From Hymenobacter sp. APR13 (GTDB lineage: Bacteria; Bacteroidota; Bacteroidia; Cytophagales; Hymenobacteraceae): a DNA stretch of 64,000 bases. Where the stretch lies: the NCBI RefSeq assembly GCF_000737515.1, contig NZ_CP006587.1, positions 558,001 through 622,000 of the forward strand, given 5' to 3'. The notes beneath the pieces are model-generated. The model made no database searches. It saw only the letters and a program-made list of their open reading frames with translations, and was not told the origin of the DNA. The translations under genes were made by a program, and so were the position numbers. Below are positions 26,799 to 34,771 of this stretch, one piece after another (the first letter of the stretch is position 1; every line of letters starts with the position of its first letter).

Positions 26799-28211
26799 AT
26801 GGCTACTGAGTGCGACCGAGCTTTAGATGCAAACGGCCTAGAAATTTCTATTGCACTAGCTCAGAGTGGCGCTAATGGCTATTTCTGTATAGGATGCGGC
26901 CGGGAGCTGGTCGCCCATATTGGACTGGTTAATCAGCCGCACTTCAAGCACCATCCACGTTACAGCGTGCAGGATAACCGCTGCACATATTCCACCGAAA
27001 CGCACCGCCACCAGTTAGCCAAATCAATTTTGCAGCGGCTGGCGCGCGTGAAAGTACCCTCCGTGTACCAGTATGCGCTGGCTGGCTGGCAGCGGCACCA
27101 ACTGCAGGCGACGCGGTTCGTGGAAGCGCATGAGGTACTCATCGAACGCAACATCTACGAGGATCAGCACGGACGTGTCCGCTGGGAGAGAAGCTCGGAA
27201 CGGCCTTTTGATGACCAGGAAGGAACACGGGAGCTGCTGGTACGGCCGGATGTATTGTTTCTGAACGCTGAAAAAAAGCCCGTTCTGCTGATTGAGCTGT
27301 GCGCTACGCACGCCGTGAATGAGGCCAAGCTGATGAAGATTCGGCGGCTGGGTATAGATACCATCGAAATCTACATCCCCAAAACATTCACTCCAGAGGA
27401 TATTGAAGGCCTCTTCACCTCCACCCAGCATACATCCTGGCTATACAACCGTGAGCAGTTTACTACCCCCATTGCCACCACCCAACCCGCACCTGGAGCG
27501 GGAAGTCAACTACCTGCTGGAAACGAAGGCGGACTTTCTGAACAACCCGAATCTTACCGGTGCCGCGCGCTCTGGCTTGGTGCGGCAATACGCGGAATTA
27601 GAAAAAGCCTGGGAGCAGCTGACTTTGCTGTCGCAACGGAAGCACATCGAGCAGTTACAGCAGAGCTTGGCGAGCAACTTCGAGACCGTAGTGAGCAAGC
27701 AGCTGGAGTTGCTCGTTTACAACTCGCAGACATCGAGGCCGAATACCAGCGGGATGCAGCAGCGCTTGCTGCGGAGGAAGCAGCTCTGGAGCAGTGGATT
27801 CGAGCGAAAGAAGAGCAGCTTGTTCGAGTCGGTAGCTACCTCAAGGAACGAGTGGCACGAGCTAAAGCTGAATGGAGCCGAGATAATCAGACAACGGAAG
27901 CAGAGCTACACGCAGCAGAGCTCCAGCTATCAATCGAGCGGGCAGGGCGGGCCGCTGAGCGCATCCGCCTTGACCGAGAAGCAAATGCTCTTGGAGCTGA
28001 GGAGGCAGAGCTCAGCCGAGCGGAAGCAAATCTTGAACGCCAGGCAGCAAGCGTTAGAAGCCGAGCAAAAGAACAACAGCATACTCTCGACGGAATCAGG
28101 GCAGCTGCAGCAGCAATTGACCAGGAAATCGGAGATGTTGCTGCACGAAAAAATCAGTTGCGCCAGATTAAGGAACAGCCTCATCAACGCCAACCGGATT
28201 CAGAAAACTGA
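26799..28211 (+). CDS. CoiA-like competence/nuclease protein with coiled-coil tail, frame-disrupted
   Basis: The first 220 residues form a CoiA-like protein: a zinc-finger-like CIGCGRELVAHIG, then HFKHH, then a restriction-endonuclease-like core with RPDVLFLNAEKKPVLLIEL (an Asp, then Glu) that suggests DNA cleavage or processing. From about residue 224 this frame reads poorly, and the next frame (27465-27720) carries the better sequence (LEREVNYLLETKADFLNN, then VRQYAELEKAWEQLTLLS). After about 27720 this frame is good again, as a long Glu/Gln/Ala-rich coiled coil. The other frame ends at 28266. So two compensating shifts, real or from sequencing, have to be assumed; the intact protein would be roughly 470-490 residues. 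Codons are more A-rich than in neighbouring genes, suggesting transfer. It may take part in DNA uptake or defence. Confidence 0.55.
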   Translation: MATECDRALDANGLEISIALAQSGANGYFCIGCGRELVAHIGLVNQPHFKHHPRYSVQDNRCTYSTETHRHQLAKSILQRLARVKVPSVYQYALAGWQRHQLQATRFVEAHEVLIERNIYEDQHGRVRWERSSERPFDDQEGTRELLVRPDVLFLNAEKKPVLLIELCATHAVNEAKLMKIRRLGIDTIEIYIPKTFTPEDIEGLFTSTQHTSWLYNREQFTTPIATTQPAPGAGSQLPAGNEGGLSEQPESYRCRALWLGAAIRGIRKSLGAADFAVATEAHRAVTAELGEQLRDRSEQAAGVARLQLADIEAEYQRDAAALAAEEAALEQWIRAKEEQLVRVGSYLKERVARAKAEWSRDNQTTEAELHAAELQLSIERAGRAAERIRLDREANALGAEEAELSRAEANLERQAASVRSRAKEQQHTLDGIRAAAAAIDQEIGDVAARKNQLRQIKEQPHQRQPDSEN

Positions 28212-28267
28212 ATTCCTGGAGGTGGATATGGATGTTCTGAATCACCCGGAGGCCCGGTATATTTAAA

Positions 28268-29725
28268 CTACGCCCAGAAGGGAATGTAACGAGCATGCTT
28301 GCGAGAGGCACCCTCGGGTTCGTCGTATTTGATGAGTTTAGCCGCCAAGGCATCGTTGAGAATGCGCGTGGCGGTGCTGTACGCCTCGTCGGCGATATTG
28401 AGCCGGGTGCGCAGGGTCTGATTGGTCATCTTCTGGCGCATGACATAGAGCAGGCAACAGTGCTGGTAGGCTGCCTGCACTCGTTCGCTTTTATCCATCT
28501 TCTCTAGTGGGCGCGGGGCAAACAGCACTACTTTGGTGTGCTTCTCGGTAGGCAAAAACTCCAGTGGAGGCAGTTGGTATAGCTCCACTTCCCCCACCGC
28601 TTTATCGATGCCACTACCACGCTCCTCACAGATGTGTGCCAGGCGCATGAGAGAAGCCAGCTGCTCGTTGCGAGACTGGTTTTCGTCGATGAAGCGCAGC
28701 GGGTCGATAATGGGTAAGCCGGGGTTGGTAATTTCGATGCGGTCGGAGTAGATTTCAACCAGTGGGCCAGTGCCTGTAAGCGCAAAGTCCTGGTGTACCA
28801 GAGCGTTGGCTACCAACTCGCGAATGGCCAGCTCTGGATAAAGCCGTACTTCCTGGCGAAGCGCCTGCCCGATGAGCTCATTGGCTGGGAGCTGACTATT
28901 GATCCACTCTATCAGCCCTTTGAAGCCAGCGGCGTATCCTTTCACGCCGGGCTGTTCGCGCAGGGTCTTGCTGCGCTTACTGGGCCCATCGTACACGATT
29001 ACCCGCACGGCCTTACGTTCCAGGCCTTCAAAATCGGAGAGTCGGCGCGCAAAGAGAATGGCACCCAGATTCGTGATGCCATAGCTACCGGTGCGCGCAG
29101 TGACCAGCTTCTGATGAATGAGTTTATCGAGAATAGCCGTCTGCGTGCGGGGCAGGGGTTGCTCGATGAGCTCGAAGTAAGACTGGACATCAAGGCGCTG
29201 AATTACTTCATCGGCACTGAGCTGGCCAGCGGCTTCACCCTTCTCAAACACCTGCCGGGCGGGCGTGTGCCAGAGCTTACGCTCTTTGTCGGGATACTCA
29301 CGAAGGGGCTTGGTTATGCTGTTTACGCGGATGTAGGGCTCATTTTGAAAGCGAACGGGACGGTCTTCGGCAGCCGGTATCTCAAACATAACGATGGCGT
29401 AGCCATCGTATTCGAACTCGACAATCCGGAAATCGATGCGTGGGTCCAGCATCCGGCTCAGCCACATTTCCAGGTCCTCGTTGCCTTTCTTGGCGGTGCG
29501 GGGGCTGAACTCCGTCCCGACTACGGCAATCGGCGCATCCTGGACCCCATACACCAGATAGCCGCATTCCCGCCCGTGGAGGCGGGCTCCGTTGGCCAGG
29601 GCCGAGAGGCGCTTGCCGATTTCGTCGGGGTTGGTGTTGTTTACCTTGAACTCAACCCACTCCCGCTCTCCCAGCTTCAGGAGGCGGTCAAGAAGGCTGC
29701 GGAAAGGAGAATGGTCTTCGTGCAC
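28268..29725 (-). CDS. AlbA_2/Schlafen-type putative DNA-binding ATPase-like protein
   Basis: Predicted 485-residue protein. The N terminus is an AlbA_2 (Schlafen-like) domain: WVEFKVNNTNPDEIGKRLSA, NGARLHGRECGYLVYGVQD, then VRFQNEPYIRVNS. The centre (about 290-400) resembles the C-terminal ATP-binding part of the RecG-like helicase-related family (ELAIRELVANALVHQDF, then IEITNPGLP and RNEQLASLMRLAHICEERGSGI), and the end is a winged-helix-like segment. Such proteins are thought to bind nucleic acid and act in regulation or phage defence. The gene converges on the CoiA-like gene with two bases between the ends of the frames. Its function in this region is inferred. Confidence 0.82.
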   Translation of the reverse strand: MHEDHSPFRSLLDRLLKLGEREWVEFKVNNTNPDEIGKRLSALANGARLHGRECGYLVYGVQDAPIAVVGTEFSPRTAKKGNEDLEMWLSRMLDPRIDFRIVEFEYDGYAIVMFEIPAAEDRPVRFQNEPYIRVNSITKPLREYPDKERKLWHTPARQVFEKGEAAGQLSADEVIQRLDVQSYFELIEQPLPRTQTAILDKLIHQKLVTARTGSYGITNLGAILFARRLSDFEGLERKAVRVIVYDGPSKRSKTLREQPGVKGYAAGFKGLIEWINSQLPANELIGQALRQEVRLYPELAIRELVANALVHQDFALTGTGPLVEIYSDRIEITNPGLPIIDPLRFIDENQSRNEQLASLMRLAHICEERGSGIDKAVGEVELYQLPPLEFLPTEKHTKVVLFAPRPLEKMDKSERVQAAYQHCCLLYVMRQKMTNQTLRTRLNIADEAYSTATRILNDALAAKLIKYDEPEGASRKHARYIPFWA

Positions 29726-30268
29726 GTAATTGGACTTGCTAGGTGGTTTGCTTCATAGCGCTTCATAAGAAAAGCGCGTTGGGAAGCGAATTTACGCGTC
29801 TTCAGCTAGAAATGGGACCTGAAAACAGCATAACCATTCATAAGCTGATTGCACGGGACAAGGTTATCCACATTATTGAAATACTGGATGGAGAAGACTT
29901 ACAACCGTTTTATGTGTGTAGGTGGCACGGACGGGCCAAATATGCCCGTGAAAACTTATGTCAAAGCTTTTTCCAGCCTCTCCTTGCGGTGTTTCCAATC
30001 AGGCAGGATTGTAGCGAGGCGGCGGTAGAAGCGTCGGGAGTGGTTGGGTTCGATAAGGCGGAGACACTGGCTGAAGCTGCGGGAGCATTTGATGCTTTGG
30101 CGAGCCAGCCGGCATCTTCGGAAGGCTGAAAGCTCTGCAAGACGGGCGACGAAGCTCCCGAATAACCCGCCTCCCCCTCTACTCTACCCAAGTGCTTACG
30201 GGCCCAGGCCTCGGACACCCCTGCCAGCTACTAGGCGATACCGTAGGCAGCGAGCAACAGCAGCACCT
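29726..30268. other. Spacer with weak open frames
   Basis: A forward frame from the ATG at 29812 to 30129 could encode about 105 residues (MGPENSITIHKLIARDKVI at the start), but its second half overlaps a better reverse-strand remnant. The stem ACGGGC/GCCCGT at about 29930-29953 has no T-run. I see no firm gene. Confidence 0.4.
29956..30183 (-). pseudogene. Possible 3' remnant of a gene
   Basis: A reverse-strand frame without any start codon gives about 75 residues, ending RLIEPNHSRRFYRRLATI, then LPDWKHRKERLEKALT. This looks like the C-terminal part of a real helical protein: basic and acidic residues alternate and codons are regular. An in-frame stop at 30184 closes it upstream. I do not recognise the parent protein. 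Confidence 0.35.
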
Positions 30269-31162
30269 CTATAATTTAAGGCCGGCGGAAACGCCTAGCC
30301 CCCAAAACCACTTGTTTTGGTACAGCCATTTGTCGGCGTATTTGCCGAACATACGGTCTTTGCCAACGGTGAAGATGATGCCAATGTCGTTGCGGGCGCC
30401 AATCAGGCTGAAAGCGGGTGACAGCACCAGATTGCTCGGGATGAAATCAGTTTTTAGCTTCTGCTTCAATGGCTCCTTGCTTATGGCAACACCTGAGAAG
30501 CCCAGATTGAAGCCGGGGGTAATGGAATAGCTGTTGGTGGAGCGGTGGGTGAACTGGGTCCACCCAAACGAATAGCCGACGTTCAGGCCCAGGTTGAAGT
30601 TACCGGAGGTGACGCTGCGGGTGTAGGTGCTGTCCAGATCGTCGGTGACGCGGGGGCGGACTTTGAGCCCGATGGCGTTGACGCCAAACAGCCAGGTTTG
30701 ATAGGGCAGCCACATGGAAATGGTGGGGTCGCCGACGCGGGTACGCTTGGGCAGCTGAATGCGCAGGTCGTTGTCGATGGCCGCATTGATGATGCCGGTT
30801 TGGCCAAGGCATTCATCCGTCACGGCATCTTCCGGTTTCGCGCGCGGAGTGCACGGCTCGTTGATTTTATCGTCGGTAATACTCCAGGGATCCAGCAGGA
30901 GGGTACCTTTGTCGTTGGTGACCAGCGTTCTGAGACGGGGCTGCCGTTTGAAGAACAGGAACCGGGAAGGAGTTTTGGAGCAGAACTGATACGCGGTCTG
31001 CCCCAGGGCATCCGTCACGATCAAGGAAGGGCAACCCTTCTGGAGGGCAGTTATTCTATCCTGGGTAAGGATGTACCGAAACCGGGCCCGGTAGCTGGAA
31101 GTCTGGCCGGCGGCGGCTAGCACATGCAGGGTTAACAGCAAGGAAAGTAGAACGTGTTTCAT
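30269..31162 (-). CDS. Exported protein with probable outer-membrane beta-barrel C terminus
   Basis: Predicted 297-residue protein starting with a signal peptide (MKHVLLSLLLTLHVLAAAG, cleavage near GQTSS). The second half alternates hydrophobic and polar residues and glycine-rich turns (GNFNLGLNVGYSFGWTQF, SYSITPGFNLGFSG, NKWFWGLGVSAGLKL with a terminal aromatic/leucine pattern), as in outer-membrane barrels. No family is recognised. Its A/T-rich codons set it apart from the galactose genes. It is probably a single gene, transcribed towards the AlbA_2 gene. Confidence 0.65.
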   Translation of the reverse strand: MKHVLLSLLLTLHVLAAAGQTSSYRARFRYILTQDRITALQKGCPSLIVTDALGQTAYQFCSKTPSRFLFFKRQPRLRTLVTNDKGTLLLDPWSITDDKINEPCTPRAKPEDAVTDECLGQTGIINAAIDNDLRIQLPKRTRVGDPTISMWLPYQTWLFGVNAIGLKVRPRVTDDLDSTYTRSVTSGNFNLGLNVGYSFGWTQFTHRSTNSYSITPGFNLGFSGVAISKEPLKQKLKTDFIPSNLVLSPAFSLIGARNDIGIIFTVGKDRMFGKYADKWLYQNKWFWGLGVSAGLKL

Positions 31163-31317
31163 AGGTAAGGCGAGTATAAGCTAAACTAAATATATTGTAT
31201 TTTATATAAAACCTTTGCACTATACCCCATATTCAGGCTGTGTATCACGGCCACCGCAACGAATAAAGGTTTGCCTGGCCTTCTCACTACCCACAATAAG
31301 GTTCCTCCCTACAGCAC

Positions 31318-31392
31318 CAGTCGCCCATGCTCCCTGGCAGCTACCGGGGCGGCAAAGCGGCCAGGGAGCTATCGAGGGGGCATGGGCGACTG
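31318..31392. repeat. Large two-stem hairpin
   Basis: The outer arms CAGTCGCCCATGC (31318-31330) and GCATGGGCGACTG (31380-31392) are perfect complements. Inside, CTCCCTGGC pairs with GCCAGGGAG, leaving a bulge. It lies between two convergent-looking spacers, downstream of the 31456-32055 gene, and could be a folded RNA end or a mobile palindrome. Confidence 0.7.
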
Positions 31393-31455
31393 GGTTGTGT
31401 GCCTGGGTTTACCTGTTCAGGCAGGGTCTTGGCGGCACTGGATGCGGCGGGCGGG

Positions 31456-32055
31456 TTATGGCACCCAGGTAACGGGAACGTTCTGGAAGCCGGAAACGAA
31501 TTGCGTCTTGGTATCCATGCCGGGGATGGTCTTGCCGAATGCCAGGAGCACCGCGTTGAGGTTGGTGGTGGACAGCGGCACGTTACTTACCTCTATCGAG
31601 CCTTGCACGGGGGCTTTGGAAGGAACCCGCGCAGGGCCCAGACCATAGCCTACCCGCGTAGTGCCAATGGTCATGCTTTCGATGGGGAAGCTCTTGCCCT
31701 CCTGGTCGAGAACCGTTGATTTACTACCCGCGCTGCCCCAGGCATTCTGGTCGGCCCAGATGATGAGGTCAATGGGCTCATCGGTGTTGCGAATCATGAA
31801 GGTGAATACCGCCTTGTGGGTTGATTTTGACGCTTTGCAGGAGATAAAGGTAGCGGTGAGCTTGTCGTTGCCGTTAATGGTGTTCACGGTGCCGTTGATA
31901 CCCAGGCGGGCTTCGTAGGCCACGATTTTCTCTTTGAGGGCCGCATTCTCCGTTTGCACTGCGGCACAGTTCACCGGCTTGGCGGTACCGCCCGTATTCT
32001 GGGCAAAGGCAGCAGTTGAAACAACCAACGCGGGTAGCAGCAAGAGCTTTTTCAT
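31456..32055 (-). CDS. Exported hypothetical protein
   Basis: Predicted 199-residue secreted protein with a signal peptide (KKLLLLPALVVSTAAFAQ). A short coiled segment (VQTENAALKEKIVAYEARLG) is followed by a beta-rich domain of immunoglobulin-like character (KLTATFISCKASKSTHKAVF, then MIRNTDEPIDLIIW). I do not recognise the family. No partner gene is obvious; the neighbouring exported gene at 30269 is on the same strand, 293 bases further on. Confidence 0.68.
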   Translation of the reverse strand: MKKLLLLPALVVSTAAFAQNTGGTAKPVNCAAVQTENAALKEKIVAYEARLGINGTVNTINGNDKLTATFISCKASKSTHKAVFTFMIRNTDEPIDLIIWADQNAWGSAGSKSTVLDQEGKSFPIESMTIGTTRVGYGLGPARVPSKAPVQGSIEVSNVPLSTTNLNAVLLAFGKTIPGMDTKTQFVSGFQNVPVTWVP

Positions 32056-32193
32056 ATACTGAATTGGGGGTTAGATTGGGAGAAAATCAACTAGTTAATT
32101 CGCTGTAGAAAGGTCTGCGATTTACGGCAAGCTACTCATCGGTTTTCACATCACGACGCGTCTACAAAGAAGCTGTTTAGATAGTCGAGACAT

Positions 32194-32844
32194 TTGTCAT
32201 CCAGAGCACGGCGCACGTCGTTAAAGTCGGTGCGTAGCTTCAGGCATCTGCGGGACGTGATAAAATGCGACTCGTTGGATGCGGCGCTGTGGGAGTTGGT
32301 GCAGCAGCCGGCGCCAAGGGAGGAAATCCGGCAGGCATTGCTGGGGCGCTACTTCCCGCTTACGCGCAACTACTTCCGGCCACGGGCAGATCTGGAACGG
32401 CTGGATGAGCCGGCGGCCTTGTACAACCGCGCGGTGGACGTAGCTGATGAAACAGCCCTGGCGGAGCGCAGCGGCGTGTTTTTGCGGGAGGTGCTGCAGG
32501 CGTATCAATCGACGTGCGCGGTGTCGGGGCTGCAGCTGGTGAGCACCACGGGAACGGCACCGCTGCTGGATGCCTGCCACATTGTGCCGTGGTCGGTGAG
32601 CCAGGATGATACTATCGGGAATGAGCTGGCGCTGTGCCCCAACCTGCCCCGCGCCTTCGACCGGCACCTGTTCTGGATTGATAAAGATTACCGGGTACGC
32701 GTGGCCGAGGGGTTCGGGGAACTGGGCGGGCACGACTACGGCGTGCAGCGCTTCAACGGGCAGCCGCTGCGGCTGCCGAAGGTGCGGTCGTGGTGGCCAC
32801 GACTGGAGAACTTGGCGGCGCAGCATATACCTAGCACAGGTTGA
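32194..32844 (+). CDS. HNH endonuclease, probably 5'-truncated
   Basis: Predicted about 216 residues if read from the TTG at 32194; no ATG or good ribosome site is seen. The C-terminal half is an HNH nuclease: CAVSGLQL, LLDACHIVPWS and NELALCPNLPRAFDRHLF give the beta-beta-alpha metal site (His, Asn, His). The codons look coding from about LRDVIKCDSLDAALWELVQ, and the start seems lost, so this may be a fragment of a larger family of two-domain HNH enzymes. It is immediately upstream (133-base gap) of the methyltransferase operon on the same strand, and could have served as the nuclease of a restriction unit. GC content is that of the chromosome, unlike the AT-rich operon that follows. Confidence 0.7.
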   Translation: MSSRARRTSLKSVRSFRHLRDVIKCDSLDAALWELVQQPAPREEIRQALLGRYFPLTRNYFRPRADLERLDEPAALYNRAVDVADETALAERSGVFLREVLQAYQSTCAVSGLQLVSTTGTAPLLDACHIVPWSVSQDDTIGNELALCPNLPRAFDRHLFWIDKDYRVRVAEGFGELGGHDYGVQRFNGQPLRLPKVRSWWPRLENLAAQHIPSTG

Positions 32845-32977
32845 ATTCTATCTAATAAGCATAGCAGACTAGAGCAGAGGCGGCTTTTTCGTAACTTAGC
32901 GCACTTATGTGCCTACCTAAAGCAGGCCGGGAAACGCCGCTTTCTGATTATAACCGCCTTTTAGCTTACTTCCAAGA

Positions 32978-34771
32978 GTGCTTGTTCCACCCCAAACAAA
33001 TGTACATGATGAACTACCCCAGGTGGAAATACCTGTGGTTGAAATTTCGTCCCCACCCTCGGGCGATGCCTTAGACCTTTTGCCACCTAGTAAACGTGAC
33101 CTATCTGATAAAAAGCGCAAAGGGGTTTTCTATACTCCGGATGCTGCTGCTCAACTGCTAGCTGAGTGGAGTATTCGTAATGCTAACGACATTATTCTTG
33201 AACCGAGCTTTGGTGGATGTGGCTTCCTCGAGGCAGCACTCAATCAACTGGGCTCCTTGGGTGCTGAAAATCCTCACGGCCAGCTTCTAGGATGCGATGT
33301 AGACCCCAATGCATTTGATTATTTAGTTAAACTGCTTGAGGGTTCAACAGCCCAACAGAATTTCAAGCTGAAAGACTTTCTAGGTGTAGTGCCCTCAGAT
33401 TTCCAAGTAAACAGTGTTGACGCTGTGATAGGAAATCCCCCATATGTGTCTTGGCATAATATGTTACCAAGTCAACGGGAGTCGGCTTCAAAGGTGCTCT
33501 TACCCAATGGCGAATCCCTAAATAATAAGGGTAGCTTATGGACTTTCTTCTTGGCGCATAGTCTGCAATTCTTGAATACAGGGGGACGAATGGCTTGGAT
33601 TCTGCCTGGAAGTTTCATTTATGCAGATTATGCCGCTCCTCTCCGGGCCATTATTTCGGAGCAGTTCAGCCGCACCCTAGCAGTAATGCTTGAACAGCGA
33701 ATCTTTCTTAATGAAGGCACAGAGGAGAGTAGCATTATATTACTCTGTGAGGATTATAAGCCAAAGGCTAGAGGACAGTCAGGAGAACTAATGCGTTTGG
33801 CATTGGTAGCAACTCTGCCTGAGTTAAAAAACACAATTCAAGCGTGGACGGATAAGCTGCCTACGGGATTTGAGTGGGACCAAGAAGCCAATAGACTATT
33901 GCTTCCTGAGGCAGTAATGAGGGCCTATGACAGCCATTGTCATGTTCCGTCATACACAAATCTTGGAACACTAGTAAAAATCAGGATAGGGCTGGTGACA
34001 GGTGACAACTCGTTTTTTGTTCTGAAGTCGTCACAAGCCACTAAGTTGAAGATTCCAAAAAAAGCATTGCGCCCCATTATTGCGCGGCAAGCTCACTTTC
34101 GTGGTTTGCAAGTCACAGATGAGGATTTAAACCAGCTCGTGAATGATGATGTCAAGTGCTTGTTATTAAATACTAACTGTTATAAAGACAAGCGGATATC
34201 GTATTATATTTCACGCTACTTAAATACCTACCCTAAGGAAAACATTGCGGCAAATCGCACTTTCGCGAAGCGAAAGCCTTGGCACCAAATTGCACAAGAG
34301 CATACTCCTGATGGTTTCTTCTCTTGCATGAATTGGCATGGGCCAATGTTGGTTCTAAACCCCGCACAGGCAACTTGCACTAATACAGTGTATCGTATAC
34401 AATTTGAAAGCACTTTGTTTACGCATGAATTTGTAAAACAGCATGTTGCTGTGAGCTTACAAAGCACATTTAGTCAATTATCTGCTGAGATTTCAGGCCG
34501 TAGTTGTGGATCTGGCGCACTTAAACTTGAGCCATCAGAAGCGGGTAGAATTGGTCTTCTGCTTCCTCCGGCCCATGCAGATGCCAGCCCTGTTTTTGAC
34601 CAGATTGATACCCTTCTGCGGGAAGGTCATGTTGCTGAAGCAAGAAGGGCCGCAGACCAGTTCCTAATCGAATATGGTCTTTTGACTACAGAAGAGGTAG
34701 CCGTATTAGACCTGGGACTAAGGACCTTAAGGAAAATACGTCGTGGTGACCGAAGCCCAACTACAGACTAA
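32978..34771 (+). CDS. N6-adenine DNA methyltransferase (type IIG/Eco57I-like class)
   Basis: Predicted 597-residue enzyme that methylates adenine in DNA. The N6 class is shown by GVFYTPDAAAQLLAEW (a common entry to N6 methylases), EPSFGGCGFLEAAL (S-adenosylmethionine motif I), LGCDVDPNAF and the catalytic NPPYVSW with Asn153. The rest (about 300-560) looks like a target-recognition part (LVKIRIGLVTGDNSFF, CMNWHGPMLVLNPAQ), and the C terminus is short and helical. No nuclease motif is seen, so it may be a methylase only. The start is a GTG. Its TAA overlaps the ATG of the next gene by one base, so it is coupled to the kinase. Its AT-rich codons point to transfer. Confidence 0.85.
   Translation: MLVPPQTNVHDELPQVEIPVVEISSPPSGDALDLLPPSKRDLSDKKRKGVFYTPDAAAQLLAEWSIRNANDIILEPSFGGCGFLEAALNQLGSLGAENPHGQLLGCDVDPNAFDYLVKLLEGSTAQQNFKLKDFLGVVPSDFQVNSVDAVIGNPPYVSWHNMLPSQRESASKVLLPNGESLNNKGSLWTFFLAHSLQFLNTGGRMAWILPGSFIYADYAAPLRAIISEQFSRTLAVMLEQRIFLNEGTEESSIILLCEDYKPKARGQSGELMRLALVATLPELKNTIQAWTDKLPTGFEWDQEANRLLLPEAVMRAYDSHCHVPSYTNLGTLVKIRIGLVTGDNSFFVLKSSQATKLKIPKKALRPIIARQAHFRGLQVTDEDLNQLVNDDVKCLLLNTNCYKDKRISYYISRYLNTYPKENIAANRTFAKRKPWHQIAQEHTPDGFFSCMNWHGPMLVLNPAQATCTNTVYRIQFESTLFTHEFVKQHVAVSLQSTFSQLSAEISGRSCGSGALKLEPSEAGRIGLLLPPAHADASPVFDQIDTLLREGHVAEARRAADQFLIEYGLLTTEEVAVLDLGLRTLRKIRRGDRSPTTD

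Noticed and set aside
29743..30129. Forward ORF next to the AlbA_2 gene
   Set aside because: Its second half conflicts with a better reverse-strand remnant, and its start overlaps the promoter side of the AlbA_2 gene.
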